Assembly: GCF_001411555.2 (NCBI RefSeq)
Contig: NC_049915.1
Span: 20,121,424-20,185,423, forward strand
Direction of reading: 5' to 3'
Origin: Juglans regia
Taxonomy: Eukaryota; Streptophyta; Magnoliopsida; Fagales; Juglandaceae
DNA: 64,000 nt
Shown here: positions 35,767-48,490 of the stretch, one piece after another
How the letters are laid out: each line of letters opens with the position of its first letter
Numbering within the stretch: position 1 is the stretch's first letter
Notes under the pieces: model-generated
What the model saw: the letters and a program-made list of their open reading frames with translations, nothing else
Database searches by the model: none
What the model was told of the DNA's origin: nothing
Translations under genes and position numbers: made by a program

Positions 35767-37908
35767 GGTGACGCGGCTATGATCTCTCCTTGGTTTCATT
35801 TTTCTAATTTTCTTGTGTTGCACTCCATCGGCCTTCTCCTGCTTCATTATAATGCGTATGTGTCTATTGTCCAAAACAACCATGCATTTCGAACAAGAAA
35901 AATTAGAAAAAAGACCAAAATTAATTAGCAAGCTAGACATATTCCATAATTCAAAGAAGCATCATCATCATCATCATCATGTCGTGGAGTGATCGAGCTT
36001 AAGGTCGCCGGTTTCCTGATCTTATCTGCCTAGCTAGCTACAACTCAAAGCAACATTTTGCTTTTGCTTATTATTCTTGTTTCTGGCCTTTGTTTGGATG
36101 TGAAACACGTAAACCAACTTTTTCATGCTTTTTGTTTTTCTCTTACCAGTTACTTGTAGTGGTTGGAAAGGAATTCACCACAAAACAAGATAACGAAAGT
36201 TTCTGATGAAGTTATTTGATTAAAGATATTATTTACTTTAAATCATAGCCGTGCATTAATAGATATGAGCTTTGAATTTTGGATGGGCCATGATTCTCTG
36301 CCCTCATTTAGTGACATGATCTGCATATTGGCTTTGTTAGCTAGCTTTCTTATCCTGAAGTACTTGATATAGGTGGCCGGCCGAATCAAGGTAGCAAACG
36401 CACCCTTCAAACTCAGAGAGGATCAGTACTTCTTGCATATCTTAAAGCCCGTTAGGTTAAAAGTAGGGTACTCTCATTTATGCACCTTAATTATTACGTC
36501 CCTTTGCTGATTGGGGGGCTCATGATTTTTCTAGCAGAGAAGTACTGTTTCTTCTTTGAAACATTTTTATTTATTTTTGTCAGTTATATATATGTTCATG
36601 GTTTCATCTGTTATTTCTTTCCGCGAACTTGGACATGATGATCAGGGCCATAGATCAATAGCGAAAATGTAAAGACAATGGTTTTTTTTTTTTTTTCTTC
36701 TTAAAAAAAAAATACCTTGAACGTATATATATCGATCGTTCGTGGAATTTTCTTTGCGCGCAGTTCAATTAACGTCTTTATTAATTAATTCACACTTGCA
36801 AAGATTATTGGGCAAAACTAGCATATATATATGCAATATACTAATTGGATATATATAATATGCTTAATTAACTGATGCTAGCTAGGCGCCACCAACATAT
36901 TGCTCCATCTTTTCTTCGATCTTTATGATTGGGAAAGCTAACCGACCTTTCTGATATAGGAGTTCTATTACAACCTATATATATTCGATTTTACATCTCA
37001 TTATATATAATGCAATTGCAATATATATATATATATATATATATATTGATCATAAACGTACGACTTGCATCATCTAATAAATTTAAAGGCCTCCTCATGA
37101 TCAATATCTCTTTTAATATATATATTATATTAAGGTAAATACCACAGATTATGCAAAATCTTTTACATCATAACATGAATAATATGTTGCATAATATTTT
37201 TTTAAGAAAGAAAAAGATAGATTAATGTTCAAGATTTATTAATCTAGACTTAAATAGTACATAAATTCTCTTAATATTTTTTTTATAACAATTCTCTTAA
37301 CAATTACCCACTTTCTTTCGAAGAAAAAATTACTATATCTAAACGAAGTGATATATAAATGACGGAATATCGAAGTCAAAAGATCATGATACCGGATAAA
37401 AAAATTGTTATAGATCTATCTTAAATAAGAAAATTATAGGGTTATAACTTTCCTGCTATCTATTTATTATTTTTTTTGTATTTGATTTTTTTTTATTTTT
37501 TAATTTTATTTAATGGTTAAGAAAGTGAATATTAATAAATTTATATATTTTTTAATAATTAAAAATATTAAAAAAATACTTTAAAAAATGATAAAAAAAA
37601 ATAAATACACTAATAAATAGGTCTTAATAATTTTTTCTTAAATATCATTCCCATAGAAAGGAAAAAAATCTTCCACTTCACAAAAGCACCAAAAGGTCTT
37701 TTCGTCACAGCAAAAAAAGAAAAGAAAAAAACACGCACACGGACGAACCACGTATGGAGCTAATAGTGTGTAATGTGGTTTCTTTCCGAACATTGTGCCA
37801 CGCTGCCTAAGATCTCAGCTAAATCACTGTCACTCTCTCTCTCTCTCACCCGAAAAACCAGAGTGTTTCCAGACTCAGGAAGCGGAAACGAACAGAAGCG
37901 AACCCACC

Positions 37909-40900
37909 ATGTTGTGCCTGAGAGCAAACCCATCGTTTTTTCTTCTTCTTCCTCTGTCTTTCTTCCTCTTCATCTCTTCAGCCTTCGCAAGCTCTCGGTT
38001 CCACCACACGCTACGTAGTCCAGGTGATTTTAATGGTAATTATTTCGTTTTTTGTTTCCTGAAACCTGTGTTTCTTTTTTTACAACAATCTGTTTTGTAA
38101 AGGTGACTCTGTTTTTGGTATGTGCCTGGTTTTGGACGTTATAGGGATTTTTGTTGAGAAAGAATATGGTGGGGTGGTGCATTGGAACACAAAGAAGTCT
38201 GTTGCGGAGAAGAGTGCAGGTAACTCGTTTCTGATATTGGCTGAGACGAGGACACTCAGGAAGGACCCTCTTGACGGGTTTAACCGCTACACTGGTGGCT
38301 GGAATATCAGCAATGAACATTACTGGGCTGTGAGATATTTTTTCCTTCTAAATACCTAAATATATTTATCTCTCATCGGTTTTTTTTTCTCCAATTGAAA
38401 TTTAACAACTTTCTCCAAGTTTTTATTTTTAGTTACAAATATTTTTTTTTTACAAATAAAAAATTGTGATAATTCATATCACATAATCTGTCATATCTTT
38501 CCATCAGGGTTTTGGTTTTATATATATATATAGGTTGTGAACCCGTATGTTGATATCCTCGTCTATTAACAGTGCATTTTGGTCTCTTACTATTTTTTGT
38601 ATTGAATTAATAATGGTCCATCGTCTCATTTGGATCATTTATTGGCTTTGAATTTTTATAATTCTAGGTGAACTCTGTTTATGACCTTGCCTATTGTCTA
38701 CTGCTGAATTATTGTCCATGAATTGGTCAGTACTTGGAATTTGCTTATAATTTTCTTGATTTATTTTACCCCTCAGGCTCAAATTATGTATTGATCTTCT
38801 GGTCATTAGTTCCTCTAGCAGATTGTCTTGCTCAATTAGATTTTTTTTTTTTTTTGAGCTCTGATTATCATCTTATAATGCAGTCTGTTGGTTTAACCGC
38901 GGCGCCATTCTTTATCATTGCTGGCGTTTGGTTTGTGCTTTTTGGTCTAACCTTCTCCATTATCTGTCTCTGCTATTGCTGTTGTCCAAGAGAGCCTTAT
39001 GGCTATTCTCGAACAGCCTATGCTCTGTCGCTTATTTTTCTCATCCTCGTCACCCTTTCAGCAATGTATATCTCTTGCCTTCTCTATGTAAAGCACACTT
39101 ACCAAAATTTTAAGTTCCATCATATAATTTCTGTGATTAGTAATTTCTGACTCAAATGTTTTTCTCTCCAATTACAGTGCTGGATGCATAGTTCTGTACA
39201 CTGGTCAGGGCAAGTTTCACAGCAGTACAACCAACACACTGGATTATGTTGTGAATCAGGCAGATACCATTGTTGAAAACCTCAGAAATGTGTCAGGTTA
39301 TCTTGCTGCAGCCAAGGGAATCATAGTGGATTCGATATTTCTGCCATCAGAGGTGCAGCAGAGCATTGACATTATTGAAACAAAGATCCAGTCTTCTGCT
39401 TCCACTCTTTCTCAGAAGACTTCAGATAATTCAAAGGATATACAAGATGGCCTGGATAGCGTGTAAGATTAAGCTCCTACAACTTTTTCTGGTGCTCGAA
39501 ATCCTTTTAGGTAACATTTATTTGTTGTTCTGCTATGTAGAAGACTGGCTCTTATCATTGTTGCGGCTGTCATGCTCTTTTTGGCATTTCTTGGATTTTG
39601 TGAGTCTTTTTTTCTCTTGGACTGGAAGAAGAATATTCTCATCATAGGGCTTATTATAGTCGTGGCTTATTTATTTGTTTTTATATCATTGTTATGGCTA
39701 CTTGTTGCAGTATTTTCCATTCTTGGGATGAAACCTCTGGTATACTTGTAAGTGATTTAAACATTATGCCCTTTTCATGCTCAATTATTAAAAAAGCGGT
39801 CATTTATAATTTAGGAATCAGTTCTCTTTTAGTTATCTTATTTTTGTAAATAAACATTTGTGTGGGATGCCTACAGCTTGATAATGATTGGGTGGATTCT
39901 TGTCACTGGCACATTCGTTTTATGTGGCATTTTTCTCCTCCTCCATAAGTAAGTTATGCTTGGTTACAGTTGTTTTCTATTTGTTAATTCAAAAATTCTA
40001 TGTGCAGTCACTTTTGCGTATTCCTTACACACTCCACTAATGTGATTGGCTGCGTCATTTTTTTTAATATAATATAACTGTTGTGGCCAATCACATTAGT
40101 GGAATGTACAAAGAGTACGCAAAAGTGACTTTTGTTACCCCCGGGTTCTACCTCGAGCTTCTATAACTATTTTTGTTTTATTAAAAGTTCAAGCTAGTGA
40201 AGCTTAGGACGCAAATCCATTGATACACACTACGGTAAAGGATCCAACAATCCCTGCCAAAAGAAACAGAATGTGATGTTAAGTTCAGCTATTTATTATA
40301 AACTCGGTTGAGATTTCTCTTATTGCTTGTTAAAAAAAAAAGCTTGGTTCAGATTTGCTTATTAAAAATAAACTTCAATGAGGCCTTGTGAGCTTTCTTC
40401 TCCAGCTGATTGGGTTGTAAACTTTTCAATTGCTTTTTGATTGTTTGAGAGTGCAGAGGACGAAGTATATCTTTGTTTATAGTTATCATTGTTCATTTTA
40501 GTCCATCAGTCTAAAAGCATACAAAGATCAACTAATCACAGCTTCTCCGATAAGAAGATGAATATGTTACAGCATTTTTTGTACTTTTGTGACAACTCTG
40601 TGTTGCACATTTAATCTATATAGCTAACTACTTTTCTAAATTCATTAGTGTGGTTGCAGATACATGTGTTGCAATGGATGAGTGGGTCCAGAACCCCACT
40701 GCACATACAGCTTTAGATGATATACTCCCATGTGTGGACAATGCAACCGCCCAAGAAACCCTATTACAATCCAAAAATGTCACCTACCAGCTTGTCATTG
40801 TAGTTGACGTCATGATCAACAATATCTCTAATGTTAATTTTTCCCCCAAAGCTGGGCCCTTGTATTTCAATCAATCTGGTCCATTGATTCCTATTCTTTG

Positions 40901-42052
40901 CAACCCGTTTCATCCTGATCTCTCGCGCCGGCATTGTGCACCTGGTGAGGTGCAGCTGAGAAATGCTCCAGAGGTAATATAACTTAATTATTTGAATTTA
41001 AGTTGGAAGTAATGGATAAAGCATTCTCATGAAGGATTTTAGTAAATTTCAATCCCATTGAATGTCTACCAAAACGATTGAAAAAAAAATAAAAAAGAAT
41101 GTATGTACTAAATAAATGTGTTCCATGTCCTTAATTTGGCCCAAGTTATCGTTATGGCAATATTCCTTCTGATTTCCAATGATCCCATTTTGTGTGTGCT
41201 ATGAGGATTCGCTTTTCATTTAACTGAAAGTAGTATTGATTACAATTCAGTAGAAACAGTAGAACTGTCAACTGCTAATTGTCAACTTTTGACTCTTTAG
41301 ACTTTGACGTGCTTATATATGAGAACTAAAAGAGAAATTTGCATGAATTTCCTTGCCAAAATCCCTCGGCTACTTGTTAGGGTGCAGCCTAGTGGTCAAG
41401 CGCTGATTTGGGATGAGCTGTGGACTCAAACATACTGGGTTTGATGTGCATAAGGGGTTCCCTTGGATTGACTGATACATGGTTCTGATGAATGGGGTCT
41501 GTGTATCTGGGGTTTACTTTCTAGGGGTGGGTCTTAAGGCCTTGCCTTGGCATGATTCCATGTCATGAAAAAATACTTCTACTTCTCTCTCATGATCAAA
41601 ACTTACCTCGTTGTACTTCACACATAACAAATGTTTGCTGAACGTAAGTGAATGAGATTTTCAACCTTTGTTTGAACCAGGTGTGGAAGGATTATACCTG
41701 TCAAGTTTCAGCATCTGGTATTTGTGCCACTCCTGGCCGGTTGACCCCCATCTTCTACAGCCAGATGGCTGCTGCTGTAAATGTGAGCTATGGATTGTAT
41801 CGCTATGCTCCATTCCTGATTGGTTTGGAGGACTGCACATTTGCACGGAAAACATTCAGAGACATCAAAAAAGACCATTGTCCTGGCCTGCGAAGATATA
41901 GTGAATGGATTTATATTGGGTTAGTAATAGTATCTGCTGCGGTAATGCTGTCAATGATCTTCTGGGTTATTTATGCCAGAGAGCGGCGCCATCGTGTATA
42001 TACTAAAAATCTTATGGCTAGATCCTTGGATGAAGAAGACAAGGCCACATAG
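37909..42052 (+). CDS. Five-pass membrane protein, plant DDB_G0292058-like family
   Basis: Nine exons: 37,909-38,035, 38,145-38,329, 38,884-39,065, 39,178-39,462, 39,541-39,599, 39,711-39,747, 39,877-39,948, 40,649-40,973 and 41,681-42,052. All have GT-AG borders and consistent phases, giving 547 residues. A signal peptide (about residues 1-27) is followed by NGIFVEKEYGG and the family motif GFNRYTGGWNISNEHYWASVG. Membrane segments lie near residues 110-136 (ending CLCYCCC), 149-172, 261-285, 289-313 and 501-522. Two large loops (about 173-260 and 314-500) hold N-glycosylation sequons (NVS, NAT, NVT, NIS) and cysteines. The short tail is basic then acidic (RERRHRVY, DEEDKAT). The topology recalls prominin and tweety proteins; homologues are uncharacterised plasma-membrane proteins. 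The exact function is unknown. A MITE and a SINE sit in introns 7 and 8. Confidence 0.9.
40006..40130. mobile_element. Foldback MITE in intron 7 of the membrane-protein gene
   Basis: 45-bp arms at 40,006-40,050 and 40,086-40,130 are nearly perfect inverted copies (AGTCACTTTTGCGTA ... CACTAATGTGATTGGC), separated by a 35-bp AT-rich loop. The intron transcript would fold into a strong hairpin. I see no clear target duplication. Confidence 0.85.
41381..41573 (+). mobile_element. tRNA-derived SINE in intron 8 of the membrane-protein gene
   Basis: Box A-like TAGTGGTCAAGCGCTG at the start and box B-like GGGTTTGATG about 55 bp later fit a tRNA-type pol III promoter. The 3' half (GGTTTACTTT, then AGGGGTGGGTC, then AAGGCCTTGCC) matches the SINE at 60,098-60,338. 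It ends in a short A-run (about 41,567-41,572). The target duplication is uncertain. Confidence 0.65.
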
Positions 42053-43277
42053 AGATATCCTAGTGTAATCATCCATGATAGGTGAAAAAGTTGTTCTCAT
42101 GTATATTGGAGCGTTAAAAGTTCAGTACAATATAGGTTTGATGAGAGTGCAATGTCGGTGGTATTTGTCCCTTCATGGCACTTTGTTGGACAGTATATTG
42201 ATAATGAATAGCCGCTTCAAGGAGAAATGGCCTTTTTAGTGCAGCTCGTATTGTTGGTTGGGCTTGTTTGAGAGGTTGGTTTCTTTGTAAATGCGGTTTC
42301 GATGTTAGTGGGACGGTGTGTTGTATATATAGCTCAGGAAAAATAAAAAGAACAAAATGAAAACCGCTAATGGAATGAATGACTATTTTTTAACTTAATA
42401 ATAAGATTATTGGACGACAATTTTGGTAATACTATTATAGCATGTCATGCTATTAAAATTTTCATGTGAGCATTATTTCATAGGGCTGATCTTCCGACCT
42501 GACCCGAAAACACCACTTCCGACCCGGCCCGATTTAGGAGCCTTCCGTTCGGCCGATTGCCAAGAGAAGATTAAGTGTACCATGTGTCTGTAATAATTAT
42601 TCTTTATAAAGTACGTTTAGGTAATGGGTTAATCTTTAAGTTTAAGAGAGAGGCATGCAAGATTGCCAAGAGAAGATCAAGGTGCTCAACCTAATTATGG
42701 ATATCAAGGTAATATTGACACTCTTTTAGATATTATTGTATAGTGACTCAAATTTAATAGCCGCTTCAAGGAGAAGTGGTCTCTTATGGCGAGCTTTTGA
42801 CACTTCAAAGTCAAGGAAAATGTCTCCCATACAACACATGAATGCTTGACTTCTTGGAAGAAAAATCATATACAAGAAGCGTCTCCCCATACAGCACTAA
42901 ACCATACTGATCTATTACTTTCTGTTCTAGTTTCTACTGTCCCTACTATCAATAAGGGAACACTTGCATGGTTTTTTCAACAGTATTAAATCTTGTAATT
43001 TTCATTCTGTGGACAAGCTGAATTTCAGTTCCTAGACAATTAAGTAGAAAATATTTTATTGGTAAATAAGACATTGGCCCTGTCACTGTGACTTGTCCTT
43101 CAAAGAGAAGCCAGTAATTGGCGCATCAATTTATTTATTTTTTTATTTTTTATCAAAGAGACGAATGTCACCTGTCTATGAGTGACCCTCTCCCGTCTTT
43201 TTATTAAAAGACTCACTTATGACAGAGGAATACCGTAGAATCAAAATACATCATGATAAACTCAAAACACAATCCAA
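42053..43277. other. 3' flank of the membrane-protein gene with duplicated segments
   Basis: Presumed 3' UTR, then intergenic DNA. Two pairs of direct repeats are interleaved: AATAGCCGCTTCAAGGAGAA at 42,208 and 42,760, and GATTGCCAAGAGAAGAT at 42,556 and 42,661. No gene is supported. Confidence 0.6.
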
Positions 43278-43640
43278 TTTTTTTTTTTTTTTAAGAATAT
43301 CATTCCGAATATAAAGAATACCCAATTTATCCATACAGACTAATCCTTAAAGACGCCCTTGTACCAAATCCTGCCCAATAAAATCTAATATTCTACATTT
43401 GTCCCCTCTTTTGCCAAGAAATCCACCACTATGTTCGCTTCTTTAAAATTATGCCGAAAACGAACGTTAAGACCACTAACAAGCTCCTTCACTTCCTCCC
43501 AAAAATCCCATAAATACCAATAGTTACACACCACCGAGGCCAACCACTCAATCACGACACTGAATAATACCTCCCCCACCCGACAATTCCAGATTTCCGC
43601 TAGAACCTCCCTCTACATTTAATTTCACCCGATAATCAAG
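43278..43640 (-). mobile_element. 5'-truncated LINE fragment (RNase H and poly-A tail)
   Basis: A T-run at 43,278-43,292 is the poly-A tail read on the minus strand. Upstream (-) are pieces of the LINE RNase H: KLNVEGGS and SGGGGII near 43,560-43,640, then FRHNFKEANIVVDFLAKEGT at about 43,395-43,460. The centre is deleted or shifted. Dead copy. Confidence 0.78.
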
Positions 43641-44798
43641 CTGTTTGTTTGTAAAAGTGAGAATCTTATAGACTAGCTCTTGTTGGTCTTTCAAGAAAAC
43701 CGACGAAAATATCTCAAAAAGAATTGATTTTCAATAATGTCATTATTGGGGATTATGGGATTATGATTAATTATCCATCTGTCAGGTGCATCGCGTGCAG
43801 GCCACACTGAGTTTGGTTCCCAAAATTTCTTGGATTTTTTCGAGCAAAAACTGGAGTACTTAATCACTCCTTGAGCAAGTTTTCGTGACAATTGGTCCTA
43901 ATTCACACATAACTATATAACTACAATCCATGAACTGATGAAAATAGTTAGTTATGTGTGAGACTCTACTTTCACCAACGTGTCCCCAACCAAAATGTCG
44001 ACAAGACGTCATTGTCTGGGAGAAAGGTGCAACTAGCTATATAGTTAGTTTGACCCACCCCAACCCCAACCGACCTGCAACTTATAATTAAAGGTGCTCG
44101 CCAAGTCTGACCCAAAAGCTCAATATCACCAATCAAATTATTAATTAAACTTGGCTAATTTGAATAGTTTGAGATTTTATGATATATATCATTAATCAAA
44201 TTAATAGGTATAATGTACTACCATCTATATAATACGATACGTCAATACAGGGGCTTCTGATCCATATAAACTTCTCTTCCAAACTCAATTTGTGTTTACT
44301 GTCTGTGGCATGCATGCACGCACGCATCCTACAGATATAGGATTTTTGAAAACCACCTGCATATATGTATGCATGCCTGAAACCTGTCCATTCCAAACAT
44401 TGTGGTTAAGACTATGGTTAACGTACGTACGTGCTTTTATATAAAGAAACACATTACCTTCCTTAATCAATTCCTTGATAAGTAGCAGCGTCAATGTTGT
44501 TAGGTCCATGCACACTATTGCCAATTCAATTAGTCACTGATCACTCTTTGATTGTCAACCCGTCCTCCAAAAATAAATCCAGCTTATTTCGTGAGAGTTC
44601 TTCTATTCATCATTCTTTCTTAATTGTTCCATTTGACCCTTTCAACGTTGATTATATACCAAACTGCAACAAGGGTAATAAGGTAAATACTCTTGCTCTT
44701 CTTTTACCCGGCAGCCCGATCGAAAATAGCCGATGACCAAGTTGTTATATGGCTATGGGACAAGGGCCATTTAGGGAAATCAAAAACAAACAAGAAGC
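43641..44798. other. Intergenic DNA upstream of the serine-rich-like gene
   Basis: No gene is supported; small open frames are unrecognised. The last part is probably the upstream promoter of the gene at 44,944. Confidence 0.55.
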
Positions 44799-44805
44799 TA
44801 TAAAA
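44799..44805 (+). promoter_or_regulatory. TATA box of the serine-rich-like gene
   Basis: TATAAAA at 44,799-44,805 lies 145 bp before the ATG. It is followed at a suitable distance by a purine-rich presumptive 5' UTR with a GAGAGA run (44,879-44,892). Confidence 0.7.
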
Positions 44806-44943
44806 AGCCCACAATGCCATTCCTGCCACTAGTTTTGCCATACACACACTCGAGGCTGAAAAAAGAAAGAAGAAAACCAGAGAGAGAGAGAGATTAGCAA
44901 TATTCAGAGCGGATTGTTTGGAATTGAAGAAGTCCATTAATCC

Positions 44944-45294
44944 ATGGCCTCAAAAGATGCAACGCCACGTTCAGGGACGTCAACCAGGACATGCTTGTGT
45001 GCACCCACCACTCATCCAGGCTCATTCAGGTGCAGTCTTCACCGGAATTCTCATCCCCACAAGGCGGCCTTGATCACTCGACGAAAGGTTCGCGTTTCGC
45101 CTACTCGACATTGGGAGGTTGCTTTGATTGCAAAGGCTAATTATTCGTTGAGAGCATTTCTCCTGCATATAATCATCAGGCCCTCCAGCCATGATCTCCA
45201 ACGCAGGAGGAATTTCCAACCCAAGCCTAGCAGGTTTTGCGTCATGAATAAAACTTGTAGTGATCATCATCGCATATTTGCAGCTGTTTCTTGA
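44944..45294 (+). CDS. Small serine-rich-protein-like plant protein
   Basis: A single exon of 116 codons starting at a good context (TCCATGGCC). The motif CLCAPTTHPGSFRCSLHRN near residues 18-36 is the signature of a plant-specific family annotated as serine-rich protein-like (PANTHER PTHR33132). The central and C-terminal motifs fit too: AKANYSLRAFLL, then IIRPSSHDLQRRRNFQPKPSRFC. The protein is basic, rich in Ser, Arg and His, and has no signal peptide or membrane segment. Its biochemical role is unknown. The gene has its own TATA box and no obvious operon-like partner. It looks intact. Confidence 0.88.
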   Translation: MASKDATPRSGTSTRTCLCAPTTHPGSFRCSLHRNSHPHKAALITRRKVRVSPTRHWEVALIAKANYSLRAFLLHIIIRPSSHDLQRRRNFQPKPSRFCVMNKTCSDHHRIFAAVS

Positions 45295-46386
45295 TGACCA
45301 TCATCGTTAATGTGTTTGTAAGAATAGAAATTAGTTTTTGTATAGGAGTATGTATTAATTTGTAAAATAAGGTTTTCGCATATACGATGCATGGTTTAGT
45401 AATTAATTAATTACGTACGAGGAAGCAATTAGCTAGCTAGCTAGCAAGCATTAATTGATTGATTTTGTATGTATTTGATCATGTTTGGCAACAGATCCTC
45501 CATGGAATTTTCTTGTTGTTTGGTTTAAATTTGCAAATATATAGAGGGGAAGAGAAACAAATTAGTGGATTAATTTGAAGCATATTTCAGGTTTTGTTGG
45601 TGAAGAAAGAACGATCCATGGACCATGATCACGGTATTATGTACTTTCGATACGGACAAATTAATTAATAAAGTAGTTAGTATGGGTTATTTTAATAGCT
45701 GAATATTTAAATCAATTGACATCCTAAAACAAAACTCGACCAAAGATAAGATTAAAATGTGTACGTACTACTCATATATATGTCAGTTTAATTAATTTTT
45801 TCTCCAATTAATGATTGATTATATATTAACCTAATTAATAAAAATCTCTTTTTTATTATATATATGTGGATTATATATTCAAAAGTAACATATATATATA
45901 TATATATATGTAATATCCGAGTATGAAATGATTTGCCGTTTCAGAACACGCAATCCTTCTTCCCAAAGTCGAATTAGTCGAGAAAAGTTGAGTTTCCATG
46001 CATGCAGAAGAAAATGAAGGCGGCCTGGTAGGCTGGTACTCCTAATTCCATCCAGAAAATCTCGATCCTAATTTAAGGTCAAAGTTCAGACTCATTCAAT
46101 TCCAAACCACCAAAGTTGTCAAACACACACCTTGACCCTTGACCCTTGACCAGCTGGAAGAAGAAAGAATGTGGGTCCCAAAGTTGTCGAGTAATATTGT
46201 CAAGCTAGCTAGCTGTTGAATGGTATTTTTCTATTTTGATCTTCAGCCAAAAACCTTAACACATGAGTGAATTCCAGTGTTGATCAATATATATGCGTAG
46301 AAAACCGATCTATCCACCTTCCTAATTAAGCACAAACAAAACGGGAATCGTCATTAATGCAGAAACCTTGATCATAATATATATAC

Positions 46387-46419
<33 letters not shown>

Positions 46420-47399
46420 GCAATCTTTTTCCTGATGATGGTCGATACTTTTTAAAGGCATGATATTGTGAATAATTATGAGCAACTGCATGAATGAAGA
46501 CTAGCTAAGTCTAAGAGTTATTTCCTTTTGAATTGCATTATGGTTGATTAATGTAACATTTTAGACTGATCATATCGGTGAACGTACAGCATGCATGTGC
46601 CGATCGAGTCTCCCTTTTGGAATGTCGACATATCTGAACAAGAGTGCATGTGGTACATAGCTTGCACATTTGGACCACTCTTACCATCAAATTATTTACG
46701 ACAACGACTTGTAATTGTTGACCCAACTTGCAGGGCGGTTAATTCTATGGTCCTCGATCGGCCATCTTGTCGTTGCTAGCTTTTATATATAATTTTTTTG
46801 GTTTCGAACAAACTGTATCTCGTGTATTAAAATTTTAAAAAGCAAACAATTTCTTTTAGAAGTTAATATAATTAATTCTACTTTCAAATTAGTAATAAGC
46901 CAGCTGGCAATTATCCGAACCGCCCATTTTTATTTTGAAAGAGAAGTAGTTTTCATCCTTTGTGGCCTCGAAGAAGATATATCATTTTCCAAAAGAAAAC
47001 TAAAGTTTAAAAAAATAAAAAAATAGACTGAACGTTTTTCCTAGTAATAATGAACCATGCATTGGCATGGAAGTCGACATTCAAGTTAAAATTTCTATCA
47101 TTTGCTAATCAAAAAGATGAGAACATCGTTTTCGGTCGAAATTTAAGTCCTTGAAGAATAGAAATCATTATAATTTAGTTTTTGAATTAAATTCACTGCA
47201 CCACAAAAGTAAGAATCTAAAACAAAAGCATAACCGGAAGTACTAGCTGTACATTATATATATGTTCATTATATATATATATATATATAAGCATAGATCA
47301 TTTTAAGTCGATCTCAAAGCATTCTAAGTAAAAGAGGTTTGTACGTTCACCTGGTTGGATTAATATGTCAATGCTCGATCTCTTCTTTAAATGACACCT
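45295..47399. other. Intergenic DNA
   Basis: AT-rich, with AT repeats (45,890-45,909; 46,387-46,404; 47,268-47,288), a GT run (46,405-46,418) and a cluster of W-boxes at 46,132-46,151. No gene is supported. Confidence 0.6.
46132..46151 (+). promoter_or_regulatory. Triple W-box (TTGACC) cluster
   Basis: TTGACC occurs at 46,132, 46,139 and 46,146 as a 7-bp tandem, with a fourth, inverted copy at 46,077-46,082. WRKY factors bind TTGAC[C/T]. No gene start is recognised nearby, so a regulatory role is unproven. Confidence 0.4.
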
Positions 47400-48490
47400 C
47401 TCTGATTCATGAGCGAGGTTATTGAATACTGTATCATGTTCAAACAAGGTCATGATGTTAGAATTTTGAAACACTCTCATGATGGCAAGTCTAGTACTAG
47501 GAATTTTCTCAGGGGTCATCTCCCTCACAGTACCAACGCCTTGACTTTTGTTTGGAATCAAGCTCTTCCCATCAAGATTTCAGTTTTTGTTGGGAAGCTA
47601 GCTTTGGTATAATGGTATCCCCCTTGATGATAATGAACCATACTTGAGGGCTTTGACACTTCAACTCTTACTGTTGTTGTTAAGATTAAGAAGTGGCTTT
47701 GAGTGCTCAATCCTCTTCTAAAACCAAAAGTTATCACTCGTAACGATAACATTGAGCTTCTCAACTTTTTACACATCCCTCGTAACCAAACACCATATTT
47801 TAGTCAAAGGAATTCCACCTCCTCCAGGCACTCTCAAGCTGAACATTAATGGTGCTTCAAAAAGTAATCCAGAGAATGATGGTTATGGTTGTATTTTATG
47901 TTCCCATAACTATTCTATCATTGCAGGTTTCTCTTATTTTTTGGTACAAGTACCAACACTTTTGTTGAGTTGTCAGTTCTAAGAATTGGTTTAATTTTAT
48001 GCTATGAATCGAGTATTTTCAATCTAATTGTACGTTGAGATTGATTCTCTTATTATTGTTAATTGGCTTAATAAAGACTCTGCCCCCTTTGGAAGTACTT
48101 TGATATTTGAGATGATAGTTTACATTTCAATATCTATTTCTCTTTTACTATCAATCATGTTTACATAGAAGGTGGTAATGTGCTTACTGACAGCCTAGCG
48201 AATTATGGTGCAATGGGACGTATACACGGTAAGATTTTCTTCTCTTCTTCAACTCTCTAAACATATAATTATTTTGTTCTCTCTAGATTGTGCAGGTCTT
48301 CCATCTATTCGACACTAATTTTCTAGATTATTTCTTAGTCTTGTCGTACTTTCCTTTTATGTTTTTCTTTTCCTTCTTAGGAACTTGGTTTTGGGGTTTT
48401 ATCTTTCTATCTTTGTAGCCCCAAGTTTTTCCTTATGTAAAAGGTATTGTTCTACCACAAGTGAGTGTAATCAATAAAATTAAGTCTGGA
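47400..48490 (+). mobile_element. Degenerate LINE 3' fragment (zf-RVT and RNase H)
   Basis: The segment reads SSTRNFLRGHLPHS and LPIKISVFVGKLA (47,490-47,600), the zf-RVT region that follows the reverse transcriptase. After frame breaks come PPPGTLKLNINGASKSNP and DGYGCIL (47,820-47,900), the start of RNase H. Multiple stops and shifts follow. The end near 48,480 (AATCAATAAAATTAAG) looks like a worn 3' end. Confidence 0.75.

Larger units (their letters stand above)
33301..37908. other. Intergenic DNA
   Basis: No gene is supported in 4.6 kb. The DNA is AT-rich with AT repeats (33,657-33,708; 34,084-34,115; 37,020-37,046), a GA repeat (35,732-35,763), a CAT repeat (35,963-35,980), poly-A or poly-T runs and one short foldback MITE (34,801-34,928). 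The last 200 bp are presumably the promoter and 5' UTR of the next gene; a CT tract sits at 37,830-37,848. Confidence 0.6.

Noticed and set aside
47595..47625. tRNA-like TGGTATAATGGTATCCC sequence
   Set aside because: No cloverleaf can be drawn around it. It sits inside the degraded LINE fragment.
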